A stretch of DNA of 64,000 bases from the NCBI RefSeq assembly GCF_012974865.1, contig NZ_CP043633.1:2601501-2665500 (forward strand), written 5' to 3'. Positions 38,712 to 47,258 of this stretch are shown in pieces. This stretch comes from Nonlabens sp. Ci31. GTDB taxonomy: Bacteria; Bacteroidota; Bacteroidia; Flavobacteriales; Flavobacteriaceae. A program made the position numbers and the translations under genes. Position 1 is the first letter of the stretch, and the number at the start of each line of letters is the position of its first letter. The notes beneath the pieces are model-generated. The model did not search any database, was not told the origin of the DNA, and was given only the letters and a program-made list of their open reading frames with translations.

Positions 38712-39021
38712 AGCAGGTCGCCTTATCGATCTTGTGCAAGCGAGGTAGGAAAGTCCGGACACTATAGGATAACATAGCGGCTAACGGCCGTCGTCCCGAG
38801 AGCTATCGGGATAGGACTAGTGCAACAGAAAGTATGTACAGGTAATGCTGTAGTGAAACCAGGTAAACTCTATGTAGTGAAATGTCGCGTAAATCAGAGC
38901 TTGAGCGCGATCCGCGCGATTCTGAAGGGTAGGCAGTTAGAGATAACGAGCAATCGTTATACTAGATAAATGATAAGGTGCTTGAGTAATTAGGTAACAG
39001 AATCCGGCTTATAGACCTGCT
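38712..39021 (+). ncRNA. rnpB: RNase P RNA (bacterial type A)
   Basis: About 310 nt. The ends pair as the P1 stem (AGCAGGTC at 38712 with GACCTGCT at 39014-39021). The universal core GAGGNAGGAAAGTCCGGACAC is present near 38740-38763, and the matching 3' conserved ACAGAATCCGGCTTATAGACC near 38997-39018. It is the catalytic RNA that trims tRNA precursors. A T-rich run follows (TATTTTTTATTCC). It lies upstream of, and divergent from, dnaX. Confidence 0.97.
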
Positions 39022-39060
39022 ATTTTTTATTCCATTTTAATAAATAACTGCATCGTATGA

Positions 39061-39663
39061 TCAGACCACTTTTTTTCCTGAAAGTGGAAAAGGTCGGTAG
39101 GCATAATAGTGTAAAACTTCTTCTATAGCCATTTTAAGAGCTTTATTGATTGGTAGTATGATGTTTCCTAAATGAAAATCAATTTGATTTAATTGCATGT
39201 AATAGGTCGAAAAAACAGGAACGGATAATCCTTTAGAAATAGCTTCTAGGGTAGCATTATAAGCGTGCGTTTGCCCTTCTTTTATGATTTTACAAGTAGC
39301 TATTCTCAATTTGCCATATTTATCGGTGCTGGCAGCACTTCCAAAAAGCCTACAGATCAAACCTCGGTATTTATAATTGCTGCAACGGCCTTGATCAATG
39401 ACAGACAAAGGTTGGTAAATCAAACAAGTGGAACTGTGATTTTCTTTTAATTTTAAGAGCATAATTTCTGCTTCTCCATTTAAAAACAAATGAAATGCCC
39501 AGGGTAAAAATTCTAATGGAGAAGCTTCTACATCTGGATAGGTGCAACATTTACCACAACTAGAAACACAACTCATTCCTGATGCTTTGGCAAAGGCAGT
39601 AGTTTCTTGCTCCAATTGGTGAAAAAGACCCTCTACTAATTGTACTTTACGCTCTATAGACAT
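39061..39663 (-). CDS. YkgJ-family cysteine-cluster protein
   Basis: 200 residues. The N-terminal CVSSCGKCC (near residues 32-40) followed by CLIYQP, GRCSNYKYRGLICRLFG and a later Cys (ATCK) is the pattern of UPF0153/YkgJ proteins, which bind a metal or Fe-S centre; the function is unknown. Residues TTAFAKASG (near 21-29) repeat the AFAKA sequence that palindrome copies encode elsewhere, with codons differing only at synonymous positions. It converges on the rnpB 3' end. Confidence 0.85.
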   Translation of the reverse strand: MSIERKVQLVEGLFHQLEQETTAFAKASGMSCVSSCGKCCTYPDVEASPLEFLPWAFHLFLNGEAEIMLLKLKENHSSTCLIYQPLSVIDQGRCSNYKYRGLICRLFGSAASTDKYGKLRIATCKIIKEGQTHAYNATLEAISKGLSVPVFSTYYMQLNQIDFHLGNIILPINKALKMAIEEVLHYYAYRPFPLSGKKVV

Positions 39664-39744
39664 TATTTTTTTAGGGAAGGTAATCTTATTAATCGCTGCA
39701 GTGCCTATTTGTAATTCTATTTTTTTAAGGGAATTTTAATTTGA

Positions 39745-39912
39745 TTAGTTATTCATCAACACGTATAACCAAGTGATGATGAATAAAAATAGGGTCAGCT
39801 GTTTTATCTTTATATTTCTATTTTCAGCGACTATTTTTTTGATGTTTTCTGCACTCTTGAAATCATTATTAAGGTTGCTAGTCGCTTGAAAAAAGAAAGT
39901 CTTAGTTGCCAT
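39745..39912 (-). CDS. Small single-membrane-segment protein (55 residues)
   Basis: Start ATG at 39912 (MATKTFFFQATSNLNNDFKS) with one hydrophobic segment at the C-terminus (LTLFLFIITWLYVLMN). The start overlaps the end of a 37-codon ORF by 11 bases on the same strand. No family recognised; it may be a gene remnant. Confidence 0.4.
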   Translation of the reverse strand: MATKTFFFQATSNLNNDFKSAENIKKIVAENRNIKIKQLTLFLFIITWLYVLMNN

Positions 39913-40015
39913 TGTTCTGTGCTTTCTTCTTCTTATCAATGATGCGTTGTATTACAGATTTTCTCTCTATTCCCAACTTGGAACGATTGTGATGTTCAGA
40001 GAGGTGTGGTTTCAT
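39902..40015 (-). CDS. Small basic peptide (37 residues)
   Basis: Too short to be listed by most gene finders. ATG at 40015, MKPHLSEHHNRSKLGIERKS then a lysine-rich end (IIDKKKKAQNN). It overlaps the 55-codon ORF by 11 bases, so translation could be coupled. The coding status is uncertain. Confidence 0.3.
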   Translation of the reverse strand: MKPHLSEHHNRSKLGIERKSVIQRIIDKKKKAQNNGN

Positions 40016-40071
40016 AATACTTTATATATCATCAATTCACCTAATAAAAAAGCAAATGGCGCTAACAATTG

Positions 40072-40400
40072 CTAGTAAATAGGAAGAAGTCTATCAGCGC
40101 TTTTCAAAGAGAAATTGTGATGTATCTTTCTTGGAATGACATATAAAACTAGAAAAGTGAATAGCATAAACCATCCAAAAACGTCAAAAGCAATAGGTAA
40201 CTTGGAATAGTCAGCATACAAGATCATGGCAATAGCAGGAATCAATCGAAGCGTAATCTCTGTATAGTTGATCAAGTTGTAGCTTCCGGCTTTTCTTAAT
40301 GTAGCTCTTGTTTTTTTAGGATCAAAAGCATTAAGAATCCAGCAAAAATAATAAAGACTCCGAAGAGTAGGATGATATATTTTGCTGTGGTTGTCATCAT
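40072..40400 (-). pseudogene. Small membrane protein (about 108 residues) broken by one frameshift
   Basis: The frame starts at ATG 40400 (MMTTTAKYIILLFGVFIIFAG: first membrane segment) and breaks near 40325 at CTTTTGATCC. Adding one base restores a continuous protein, DPKKTRATLRKAGSYNLINY..., continuing to LLPIY at 40072, with two more hydrophobic segments (LIPAIAMILYAD, FGWFMLFTFLVLYVIP). The total length (329 bp) is one short of a multiple of three, consistent with a single-base deletion in a T run. A true null mutation or a sequencing error is possible. Confidence 0.7.
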
Positions 40401-40443
40401 TATTTTAAGGACTAATTATTGGTATCGCTTGTGTTTTGCTCAA

Positions 40444-40797
40444 TTATCCAATAAAAAACTCAATTTGATCTTTAGGTAAGTAGTTTTGAAAGTAGTTAAT
40501 TAAAGGATGGTTATATGGTTTTACCTGGAGTTGATCTACATTAAAAAGTTCAATTTCATAAGTGCTACTTCTAGGAATGCTTATGGAGCCTATTTTTTTT
40601 GCCTTTCTACCCAATACATAAGATTGAATACCCCATGATGTTTTCTTACTTTCTATCTCAAGTCCAGTTCTCAATTCTTTGATAACAAAATGAAAGTTAT
40701 TGGTTTTAACTTTCCATCCACCTACGATTCTGACACTATAAAGGCCGGCTAGCAATTCAATTTTAGATCTGTTAGAAGTAATGTTTATAGGTTTCAT
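40444..40797 (-). CDS. Hypothetical protein (117 residues)
   Basis: 117 residues, soluble, MKPINITSNRSKIELLAGLYSV at the start, beta-rich, with two basic stretches (LGRKAKKIGSISIPRSSTYEIELF). No signal peptide or known motif. It lies in a stretch of small, partly broken genes, so it may itself be a remnant, but this frame is intact. Confidence 0.5.
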   Translation of the reverse strand: MKPINITSNRSKIELLAGLYSVRIVGGWKVKTNNFHFVIKELRTGLEIESKKTSWGIQSYVLGRKAKKIGSISIPRSSTYEIELFNVDQLQVKPYNHPLINYFQNYLPKDQIEFFIG

Positions 40798-40828
40798 TAA
40801 TTAAAAAAAAAGTAACTATTGCTGTTTT

Positions 40829-41567
40829 TCAAAAGTAGGAAATTCTATGACTAAAAGGCTCATTATATCGATAACTACAAACGCCACAGCTGTAAATTTG
40901 AGAATTTCGATCCTTTAAATGCGGTATGATGGTTTTTTGTCTTTCATTCAATTCATCCTCCATAATTAACCCAATAGCACCAATAGTTTGTAATTCTGAC
41001 GAAAATGATGTTAGTAATTTATTTAGTTTATTGACTTTTCCCTTTTCAACGTATTTAAGCATCGTTTTATATTCATCAGAAACATAATTTCCATTATATC
41101 CACATCCAGAAGCGACCTTATATTTTTCAAAAATCTGTTTATTTAATTCAGATAGTTTTATGTTGGATTGATACAGGTCATTATGTTTTATTAAATACTC
41201 ATTGAGATCATTGATAGAACCTTTAAATGATTTAGTTTTTAAATATTTTTTCTCATAATCATCATATTGAGAAATCCATCCAACTATTATAATACCATTG
41301 ATACTAACGTAATTTATTTTAATATCAATATCAAAATTCTTTTAGATAGAAATCTGATGTTGTTTATGAAGAAAATCGATCTTTCTATCTAATTTATCCA
41401 TAATGATGACCTCTTTTGATACTTCATAATAGATGGATAGAAGTTTTTGATCTAGAGAGTCAGATCTTTCTATGGTTGACTGAAAATCCTTTAATTTATC
41501 AAAATCATCTTGGGCAAAATCGGATTGCACAAATAGGAGTAATCATCAATAAAAGTATCTTTTTCAT
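40829..41567 (-). pseudogene. Exported protein of about 245 residues, inactivated by a frameshift and a stop
   Basis: An ATG at 41567 opens a signal peptide (MKKILLLMITPI) that would continue ...CAQSDFAQDDFDK but for a 2-base loss near 41530-41537. The same frame then runs to HKQHQISI, meets TAA at 41342-41344 and continues open for 171 codons (KNFDIDIKINYVSINGIIIVGW ... to SYRYNEPFSHRISYF). Two internal pieces alone look like short ORFs. Secreted coiled-coil-like protein; the function is unknown. Confidence 0.7.
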
Positions 41568-41579
41568 AACATAAACTTT

Positions 41580-42134
41580 TTACTCTTCCTCACTACTAGG
41601 ACCTTCAAAAAAGCTGAAAACCGTACCGCCATAACGGCGCTCGTTATCAAAGTGTTCGTGAGTAGCTAGTGAGGTGTGTTTAGAATGTTCTATAATAAGA
41701 ATACCATCTTCGGCAAGAAGCTCGTTAGCATACACATAGTTTGGGATTTTCAGAAACTCCTCTTCTTCCAGTGCATAAGGGGGGTCTGCAAAGATGATGT
41801 CGTACTTTCCTTTGTGTTTTTCTAAGAATTTGAATGCGTCTGCCTTTACGGTATCTATAGGGAAATCTAGTAATTCGGCAGTTTTTTTTATAAAAGCAAT
41901 ACAAGGCTGGTGTTGATCCACAGCTATAACGCTTCCAGCACCACGACTACAAAATTCATAAGACATATTGCCACTACCGGCAAAAAGTTCCAGCATTTTG
42001 ATATTATGGATATGGATCTTATGACGCAAAATATTGAACAATGCCTCTTTAGACATATCTGTAGTAGGTCGTACAGGTAAGTTTTTGGGAGCCGATATAC
42101 GGCGGCCTTTGTGTTTTCCAGATATTATACGCAT
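41580..42134 (-). CDS. rsmD: 16S rRNA (guanine966-N2)-methyltransferase
   Basis: 184 residues. RsmD methylates G966 of 16S rRNA with S-adenosylmethionine. MRIISGKHKGRRISAPKNLPVRPTTDMSKEALFNIL is a textbook start; the SAM loop LELFAGSGNMSYE lies near residue 50 and the catalytic FADPPYAL near 118. Its start overlaps the end of the DUF3822 gene by 10 bp, an arrangement found across this phylum, so the two are co-expressed. Confidence 0.95.
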   Translation of the reverse strand: MRIISGKHKGRRISAPKNLPVRPTTDMSKEALFNILRHKIHIHNIKMLELFAGSGNMSYEFCSRGAGSVIAVDQHQPCIAFIKKTAELLDFPIDTVKADAFKFLEKHKGKYDIIFADPPYALEEEEFLKIPNYVYANELLAEDGILIIEHSKHTSLATHEHFDNERRYGGTVFSFFEGPSSEEE

Positions 42135-42898
42135 AAGATTTGTTCTAAATAGTTAGGGTAATCTTCTATATAACTTACATAACGTACGTAGGTATATAAG
42201 AGATCAAATAATTTTTCTTCTTGCTGCTCAGTACATAAGATCATTTTCATGGTCTCTGGATCGAGATCATTGTGATGCGTGGTAAACATCGTGTAATATA
42301 AAATATCTTCTATAGCGTCATGCGGGAAAAGATTTTGTGCCACGAGCTTTCCGTTTTTAAAAATAGTCAAGTAAAAATGACTTTTCTTAATGTCTAAGTA
42401 TACTTGGGGTTGCAACGCAGGGACTTCCTTATTCCTCAACTCTAGGATGCGAGAGCTGTAATGAAAATATTCATAGCTGCCATAGCGGTCAAAGAAGTAG
42501 TTATTGATATTAGCATACGCAATGTACACCGTATGTATGTCTAGATCTCCCAGATCTTTGTCCACACTCAAGACATCTGTTTCTAATATTCTCGCATTGT
42601 ATTTGAGATAATCTACTGCGTGGTCTTGCTTGTATAAAAGTGCTGGGACGCTGGTAAATATGTTATGGTGGTAGAATAGGGTAGCTTTCGCGAAAGCGTA
42701 ATTTAAAAAATCCTCTTCCTTAAAACAATCCTCTATGGACTGCAAGATTTCTATAGGGTTTGCTCGGTGCTTAAATTCCCTATGCAACGAATTTAAAATT
42801 CCTGTTGCGTCATAGGTATAAAAAGAAAGTCCATCCTGATGAATCAGGACGGACAGTTTCTTTATGGAGTCGTCAGGACTATTTTTCGTTGAGTGCAT
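42125..42898 (-). CDS. DUF3822 family protein
   Basis: About 257 residues from the ATG at 42898 (MHSTKNSPDDSIKKLSVLI). The family has an ASKHA-like (actin-fold) layout; its role is unknown, though it is regularly next to rsmD and coaD. Phrases such as LSFYTYDATGIL and YFHYSSRILELR fit. A palindrome copy encodes YAFAKAT at about residues 67-73, between helices. The start overlaps the preceding gene by 20 bp; a longer start at 42937 exists but is less likely. Confidence 0.85.
   Translation of the reverse strand: MHSTKNSPDDSIKKLSVLIHQDGLSFYTYDATGILNSLHREFKHRANPIEILQSIEDCFKEEDFLNYAFAKATLFYHHNIFTSVPALLYKQDHAVDYLKYNARILETDVLSVDKDLGDLDIHTVYIAYANINNYFFDRYGSYEYFHYSSRILELRNKEVPALQPQVYLDIKKSHFYLTIFKNGKLVAQNLFPHDAIEDILYYTMFTTHHNDLDPETMKMILCTEQQEEKLFDLLYTYVRYVSYIEDYPNYLEQILCV
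42684..42697. repeat. Dispersed palindrome inside the DUF3822 gene
   Basis: GCTTTCGCGAAAGC, exact, read in frame (minus strand) as Ala-Phe-Ala-Lys-Ala. Confidence 0.9.
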
Positions 42899-43631
42899 AC
42901 TGTCTTGGCCAGTTTCCACTAGTAGTAATTTCCTCAAGGCTACCTACAAAGATGGTAGGGCCATCAATACCTTCTACACTTTTCATTTCTAATTCTTGTT
43001 GTACTAACCTTTCTGGTTGGTCAAAGAGAATATCTTTCTTATTTGCCACCGCACGGAAAACCGGTACTCTGTTTTCTTTATCGATGACAACATCGGTCTT
43101 TAACTCGATAGAACCAGGAGCTCCTTTGATAGTATACTTTAATAGTTGAGAGACGTCTACTTTACTAAATAGGGAATCTTTAACTGAAGTAAATCCTAAA
43201 GTATCTGTAAGCGTTATCTCTTTTTTGTATCCATTAGGATCATCAGCACGAAGTCTAAATTTGATGTTGCGCTCTTCATCAATTATCGTGCTATCACGCT
43301 TTTGAGTTAAAGCAAACTGAGCGGTGTCTATAAAACGAGATAATTTATCAATATCATCACTATATCCCCCTGTGATGGACTTGTGGGCATTTTGTGCTTC
43401 TCTTAGGAGTACCAATTGGGCTACAACTTCTTTGTAACGCTCTTCTTTTGCTGCTTCAAACTTTACGGGTTCCTCTATAGACTTGTAAAGCTTGTATCCA
43501 AAAAAGCCACTTATACCTAGTAACACAACAATTATAATGGGGTGTAATTTTTTAGGGATCTTATTAATGAATATCGCTAATAAAACAAGGACTATAAGAC
43601 CTAAAACAACTGCTATAATTAAATTGACCAT
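42879..43631 (-). CDS. Membrane-anchored protein of unknown function
   Basis: 250 residues. Two N-terminal hydrophobic segments (LIIAVVLGLIVLVLLAIF at 4-21 and LHPIIIVVLLGISGFFGY at 32-49) are followed by a coiled-coil-like EEPVKFEAAKEERYKEVVAQLVLLREAQNAH stretch and a soluble, beta-rich remainder. The helix followed by a QNAHKSITGGY turn recalls pseudopilin-like proteins, but this is weak. The operon has rsmD and DUF3822 downstream. No family recognised with certainty. Confidence 0.75.
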   Translation of the reverse strand: MVNLIIAVVLGLIVLVLLAIFINKIPKKLHPIIIVVLLGISGFFGYKLYKSIEEPVKFEAAKEERYKEVVAQLVLLREAQNAHKSITGGYSDDIDKLSRFIDTAQFALTQKRDSTIIDEERNIKFRLRADDPNGYKKEITLTDTLGFTSVKDSLFSKVDVSQLLKYTIKGAPGSIELKTDVVIDKENRVPVFRAVANKKDILFDQPERLVQQELEMKSVEGIDGPTIFVGSLEEITTSGNWPRQYALNEK

Positions 43632-43748
43632 ATTTGAAGGGTTTAATGCTATTTTTTAACGCTAACAAATCTACAATTTTTTTTCACTCGTCCTAGCCTG
43701 AGATATAAAATTTGAGTTAAGTTTATACTCAGTTTTCCACAATCCTCA

Positions 43749-45173
43749 ATGACTTCACAAGAATTTTACAAAGCACTCCTATTAGACTTTCCCTTCAAGC
43801 CTACAAATGAGCAAGATAGGGCCTTAGAGTCCATAGCCGATTTTATTTTAGATAAAAATAAAGATCGGCTTTTTATGCTGCGCGGTTATGCAGGAACTGG
43901 AAAAACCACCTTGACAAGTACTATTGTTAAGAGTATTTGGAAGTTAAAAATGACTTGTGTGCTGCTTGCACCTACCGGTAGAGCAGCAAAAGTGATCAGT
44001 AATTATTCCAATAAACAAGCAGCTACGATTCACAGAGAAATTTATTATCCAAAAAGTCAAGGAAATGGTAGCGTGCAGTTTACCTTGAAGCAAAACAAAC
44101 ACCGCAATGCGCTTTTTGTTGTAGATGAGGCATCAATGATTCCTGATGTGGTTGCAGAGAATAAAATGTTTGGTGGGAACGGTTCTCTTCTAGACGACCT
44201 CATTGAATATGTATACAGTGGTGTAAATTGTAAGTTGATGATTATAGGAGACACCGCACAGCTGCCTCCAGTAAAACTTGATGTTTCTCCAGCACTGGAC
44301 AGACAGTTGATTGAGCAACGTTATTTAAAAGAAGTCACAGAGATCGAATTAGACGAGGTTAAACGCCAAAGCGAGAACTCGGGAATCCTGCTCAATGCTA
44401 CAGGAATACGCAATCATATACTACATGAGGAATTTGATTTTAAATTTGATGTAGAGAATTTTACCGATATCAATAGACTTATAGACGGTTATGAGATCAT
44501 GGATGCCATCACTAGCGCCTATGATTTTCACGGCCATGAAGAAACCGCGATTATCGTACGTTCTAATAAAAGAGCCAATTTGTATAACCAGCAAATACGA
44601 TCGCGTATCTTGTTTAATGAGAATGAGCTCTCACCAGGAGATTATCTAATGGTAGTTAAGAACAACTACCATTGGTTAGAACCCTCTAGTGATGCTGGAT
44701 TTATAGCCAATGGTGACATCGTAGAAGTTTTAGAAATCTTTTCTTTTAAAAATATTTACGGTTTTCACTTTGCAGAGGTGAAAGTAAGAATGGTGGATTA
44801 TCCTAAAATGAAAGAATTTGAAACCGTTCTCTTAATGGATACCCTCACTTCAGAAACACCTTCTTTAACATATGACGAGAGTAATAAACTCTATCAAGAA
44901 GTGCGTATGGATTATCTAAAACTACCCAAATACAAACAGTATAAAGAGATCAAAGAGAATCCGTTTTTTAATGCCTTGCAGGTGAAGTTCTCTTATGCGA
45001 TTACCTGTCATAAATCACAAGGTGGGCAGTGGGAAAATGTGATTGTAGAGCAACCTTATTTACCGGAAGGACCTAATAAAGGCTATTTAAGATGGCTGTA
45101 TACGGCAGTTACTCGTGCCAAAACAAATTTGTATCTTATAGGTTTTAAAAACGATCATTTTATAGAAAACTAG
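43749..45173 (+). CDS. RecD-like ATP-dependent DNA helicase
   Basis: 474 residues, SF1B. Walker A GYAGTGKTTLT lies near residue 46, Walker B FVVDEASMI near 122, motif III GDTAQLPPVK near 172, and the C-terminal UvrD_C_2-type block SYAITCHKSQGGQWENVIVEQPYL, then YTAVTRAKTNLYLIG, near 415-465. It lacks the N-terminal domain of long RecD2. Likely to unwind DNA ends in repair; no recB or recC homologue is near. It ends 3 bp before the DUF4126 gene, forming a two-gene operon. Confidence 0.9.
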   Translation: MTSQEFYKALLLDFPFKPTNEQDRALESIADFILDKNKDRLFMLRGYAGTGKTTLTSTIVKSIWKLKMTCVLLAPTGRAAKVISNYSNKQAATIHREIYYPKSQGNGSVQFTLKQNKHRNALFVVDEASMIPDVVAENKMFGGNGSLLDDLIEYVYSGVNCKLMIIGDTAQLPPVKLDVSPALDRQLIEQRYLKEVTEIELDEVKRQSENSGILLNATGIRNHILHEEFDFKFDVENFTDINRLIDGYEIMDAITSAYDFHGHEETAIIVRSNKRANLYNQQIRSRILFNENELSPGDYLMVVKNNYHWLEPSSDAGFIANGDIVEVLEIFSFKNIYGFHFAEVKVRMVDYPKMKEFETVLLMDTLTSETPSLTYDESNKLYQEVRMDYLKLPKYKQYKEIKENPFFNALQVKFSYAITCHKSQGGQWENVIVEQPYLPEGPNKGYLRWLYTAVTRAKTNLYLIGFKNDHFIEN

Positions 45174-45176
45174 TTC

Positions 45177-45755
45177 ATGACGGATATTATTTTAAGTATT
45201 TGTCTAGGAATAGGACTTGCCGCAAGTGTCGGTTTTAGAGTATTTATACCGCTTCTTTTTGCAAGTATTGCGGCATATTTAGGTATTATACCTCTTCATG
45301 AAAGCTGGCAATGGGCTGGAAGTATTACGGCTGTGATTGTTTTGGGCGTTGCCGCTGTGGTAGAATTACTGGCTTATTACATTCCTTATATAGACAATTT
45401 ACTAGACACAATTTCAGTACCGCTGGCTGCTATCGCTGGTACTGCTGTGATGGTAAGTGTTATGGGTGATTTGAATCCGGTAATTACTTGGTCGCTTGCC
45501 GTTATCGCCGGTGGAGGAACTGCCGCTGCTATTTCTACCACAACATCTGCCGTTCGTGCTAGCAGTACCGCAACCACTGGTGGATTAGGTAATCCAGTAG
45601 TAAGTACCATAGAAGCTGGTTTTTCTAGTGTGCTATCCGTTCTGTCCATTGCTTTTGCGCCGCTTGCCGTTATAGTAGTTTTCTTTCTTTTGATAGGAAT
45701 AAGGAAGTTGTATAAGAAATTGTTTAAGAAGAAAAAGGAGGCAGTTGCTGATTAA
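45177..45755 (+). CDS. DUF4126 family membrane protein
   Basis: 192 residues with five to six hydrophobic segments: LSICLGIGLAASVGFRVFIPLLFASIAAYLG at the start, the conserved Gly/Ala/Thr-rich TSAVRASSTATTGGLGNPVVSTIEAG segment near 125 and FAPLAVIVVFFLLIGI near 165, ending in a lysine-rich tail (LFKKKKEAV). The function is unknown; it is in the inner membrane. It starts 3 bp after the helicase stop. Confidence 0.85.
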   Translation: MTDIILSICLGIGLAASVGFRVFIPLLFASIAAYLGIIPLHESWQWAGSITAVIVLGVAAVVELLAYYIPYIDNLLDTISVPLAAIAGTAVMVSVMGDLNPVITWSLAVIAGGGTAAAISTTTSAVRASSTATTGGLGNPVVSTIEAGFSSVLSVLSIAFAPLAVIVVFFLLIGIRKLYKKLFKKKKEAVAD

Positions 45756-45781
45756 ATCTGTTCTCTTTTTATAATTATATT

Positions 45782-45795
45782 GCTTTTGCGAAAGC
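45782..45795. repeat. One-base variant of the dispersed palindrome downstream of the DUF4126 gene
   Basis: GCTTTTGCGAAAGC, the same C-to-T variant as at 31854. It lies between the DUF4126 gene and the small membrane protein family. Confidence 0.75.
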
Positions 45796-45820
45796 GGAAC
45801 AACTACAACTACTCATACTT

Positions 45821-46276
45821 ATGTTTTTACTTTTTAAACCTAAAAATGCTAGCTATTATATCACGCCAGATAATGAATCTATAGTAATAGAGGATGATGT
45901 TATCTCGAGATATTGGTTAAATTTATTGGTTGGGCCTATTACTGGTGCTAATATTTTAATATTTCATGAAAATTGGGATACATGGTGGTCAGTATTATTA
46001 GGATTGATAATCTTAATTTGTGTTTTGATATCAGTAGTCATGATCAAGACAGGGTGTGTTGCATCCAGAATTTTAATAAACAAAATTGATCATCTGTTTA
46101 TCCGCAATCTTGTCGGAGTTCAGCAAACTTCCATAAGGCTTAAAAATGGCACATACCGCAATATAATTTTTGAGACGACCGCTGCGAGAAAAACATTTAT
46201 ACATTTTATGAGAGAAAATAGTTTTGATATAAAAGAAACAGATAGAAGATTACCTTTACTTCCGCTCAATTATTAG
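45821..46276 (+). CDS. Membrane protein, intact member of a tandem family
   Basis: 151 residues. MFLLFKPKNASYYITPDNES begins a cytoplasmic segment; two membrane stretches follow (WLNLLVGPITGANILIF and WSVLLGLIILICVLISVVMI), then a C-terminal domain (INKIDHLFIRNLVGVQQTSIRLKNGTYRNIIF). The C-terminal domain, with its IRLKNG(T/R)xR turn, is recognisable again in the two decayed copies downstream. The function is unknown. Confidence 0.65.
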   Translation: MFLLFKPKNASYYITPDNESIVIEDDVISRYWLNLLVGPITGANILIFHENWDTWWSVLLGLIILICVLISVVMIKTGCVASRILINKIDHLFIRNLVGVQQTSIRLKNGTYRNIIFETTAARKTFIHFMRENSFDIKETDRRLPLLPLNY

Positions 46277-46302
46277 ATAATATTAAAATTACGTTGATCA
46301 AT

Positions 46303-46738
46303 ATGAAGACATTTTTCAAAAACCTTTTTGAAGCCAAAAGATCTGAAGTTAGTTTTAACTCAAAAACGCAAATTTTTGAGGTTGCAGATAATGCAAAGTC
46401 TATAAAGGGTTTGTATACGCAATGGGTTTCATACAACTTGTCTTTGCTGGATTAGAATTTTTAAAATCCAATCAATCTGACTATTCTTCTTGTTTTTAGT
46501 TCTTCTTCTGGTTCATTTGTTATTCTTTTCTTATGCATCAAAAATTCCATTAAAAGAAATCAGCCACCTTATTTATCGCAAGTCAAGAAGTAGTGACACA
46601 GTAGCGGTTAAATTGAAAAATGGCAGGTTGAGAAAATTATATTTGTACGAATTAAAAGAAAATGATAAAAAAGTAAATTGGTTTAGAGAGCAAGGTGTCG
46701 ATGTAAAAAAGACATCATTTATGTCTTTTTTGTGATTT
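46303..46738 (+). pseudogene. Second copy of the tandem membrane protein family, frameshifted
   Basis: The frame opens MKTFFKNLFEAKRSEVSFNSK and runs to QWVSYNLSLLD then a stop; other frames continue with a membrane segment (LFLVLLLVHLLFFSYASKIPL) and the C-terminal domain DTVAVKLKNGRLRKLYLYE...WFREQGVDVKK. At least two frameshifts separate the parts. The last part alone is a 81-codon ORF starting with TTG and is not a real gene. Confidence 0.65.
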
Positions 46739-46797
46739 AAATGATTGCGAGAAAGAGCTAATAACTTGATTTAGGAAAATAATTAAGGAACAAAAGG

Positions 46798-47216
46798 ATG
46801 GTGTTTTTTAAAAACCTTTTTAAGAGTAAAAGCTCTGAAGTTAGTTTTAAATCAAAGACTCAAATCTTTGAGATAGATGATTTTGCAAAAGGATAAACCT
46901 GGCTTAAGCGAATTATGTTATGATCACAATTATTTTTATACATCGGTATGTATTTTACTTCTGATGATTTTTAAAGGATTTTCTCTATTTTTTTCCATCT
47001 TTTCGTAGTTATTTGTCCGGTTTTCTTCTTCAAAACATCTACCATATCCTCTGAAGCATTAATAAATATAAAGCATACTAATTACCGCAAAATCATAGAA
47101 GCGCTATCATAAGAATAAAATTGAACAATAGAAAATTTAGAAATCTATATGTTTTTCAAGTAGAAGTAGCAAAGGAAAAAGTAAATTTGATCCGTGATCA
47201 GGGTGTTCTTATTTAA
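46798..47216 (+). pseudogene. Third copy of the tandem membrane protein family, heavily decayed
   Basis: It begins MVFFKNLFKSKSSEVSFKSK, nearly the same as the second copy, and stops after 33 codons (FAKG). The end is recognisable as IRIKLNNRKFRNLYVFQVEVAKEKVNLIRDQGVLI. The middle has several frameshifts and stops. No intact ORF remains. Confidence 0.6.
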
Positions 47217-47258
47217 AAGAAGAGGCTCTTGTTCTCCTAATATTTTAAAACAACACCT

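Noticed and set aside
46490..46735. 81-codon ORF starting with TTG as an independent gene
   Set aside because: It is the distal piece of the second tandem membrane-protein copy; no proper start.
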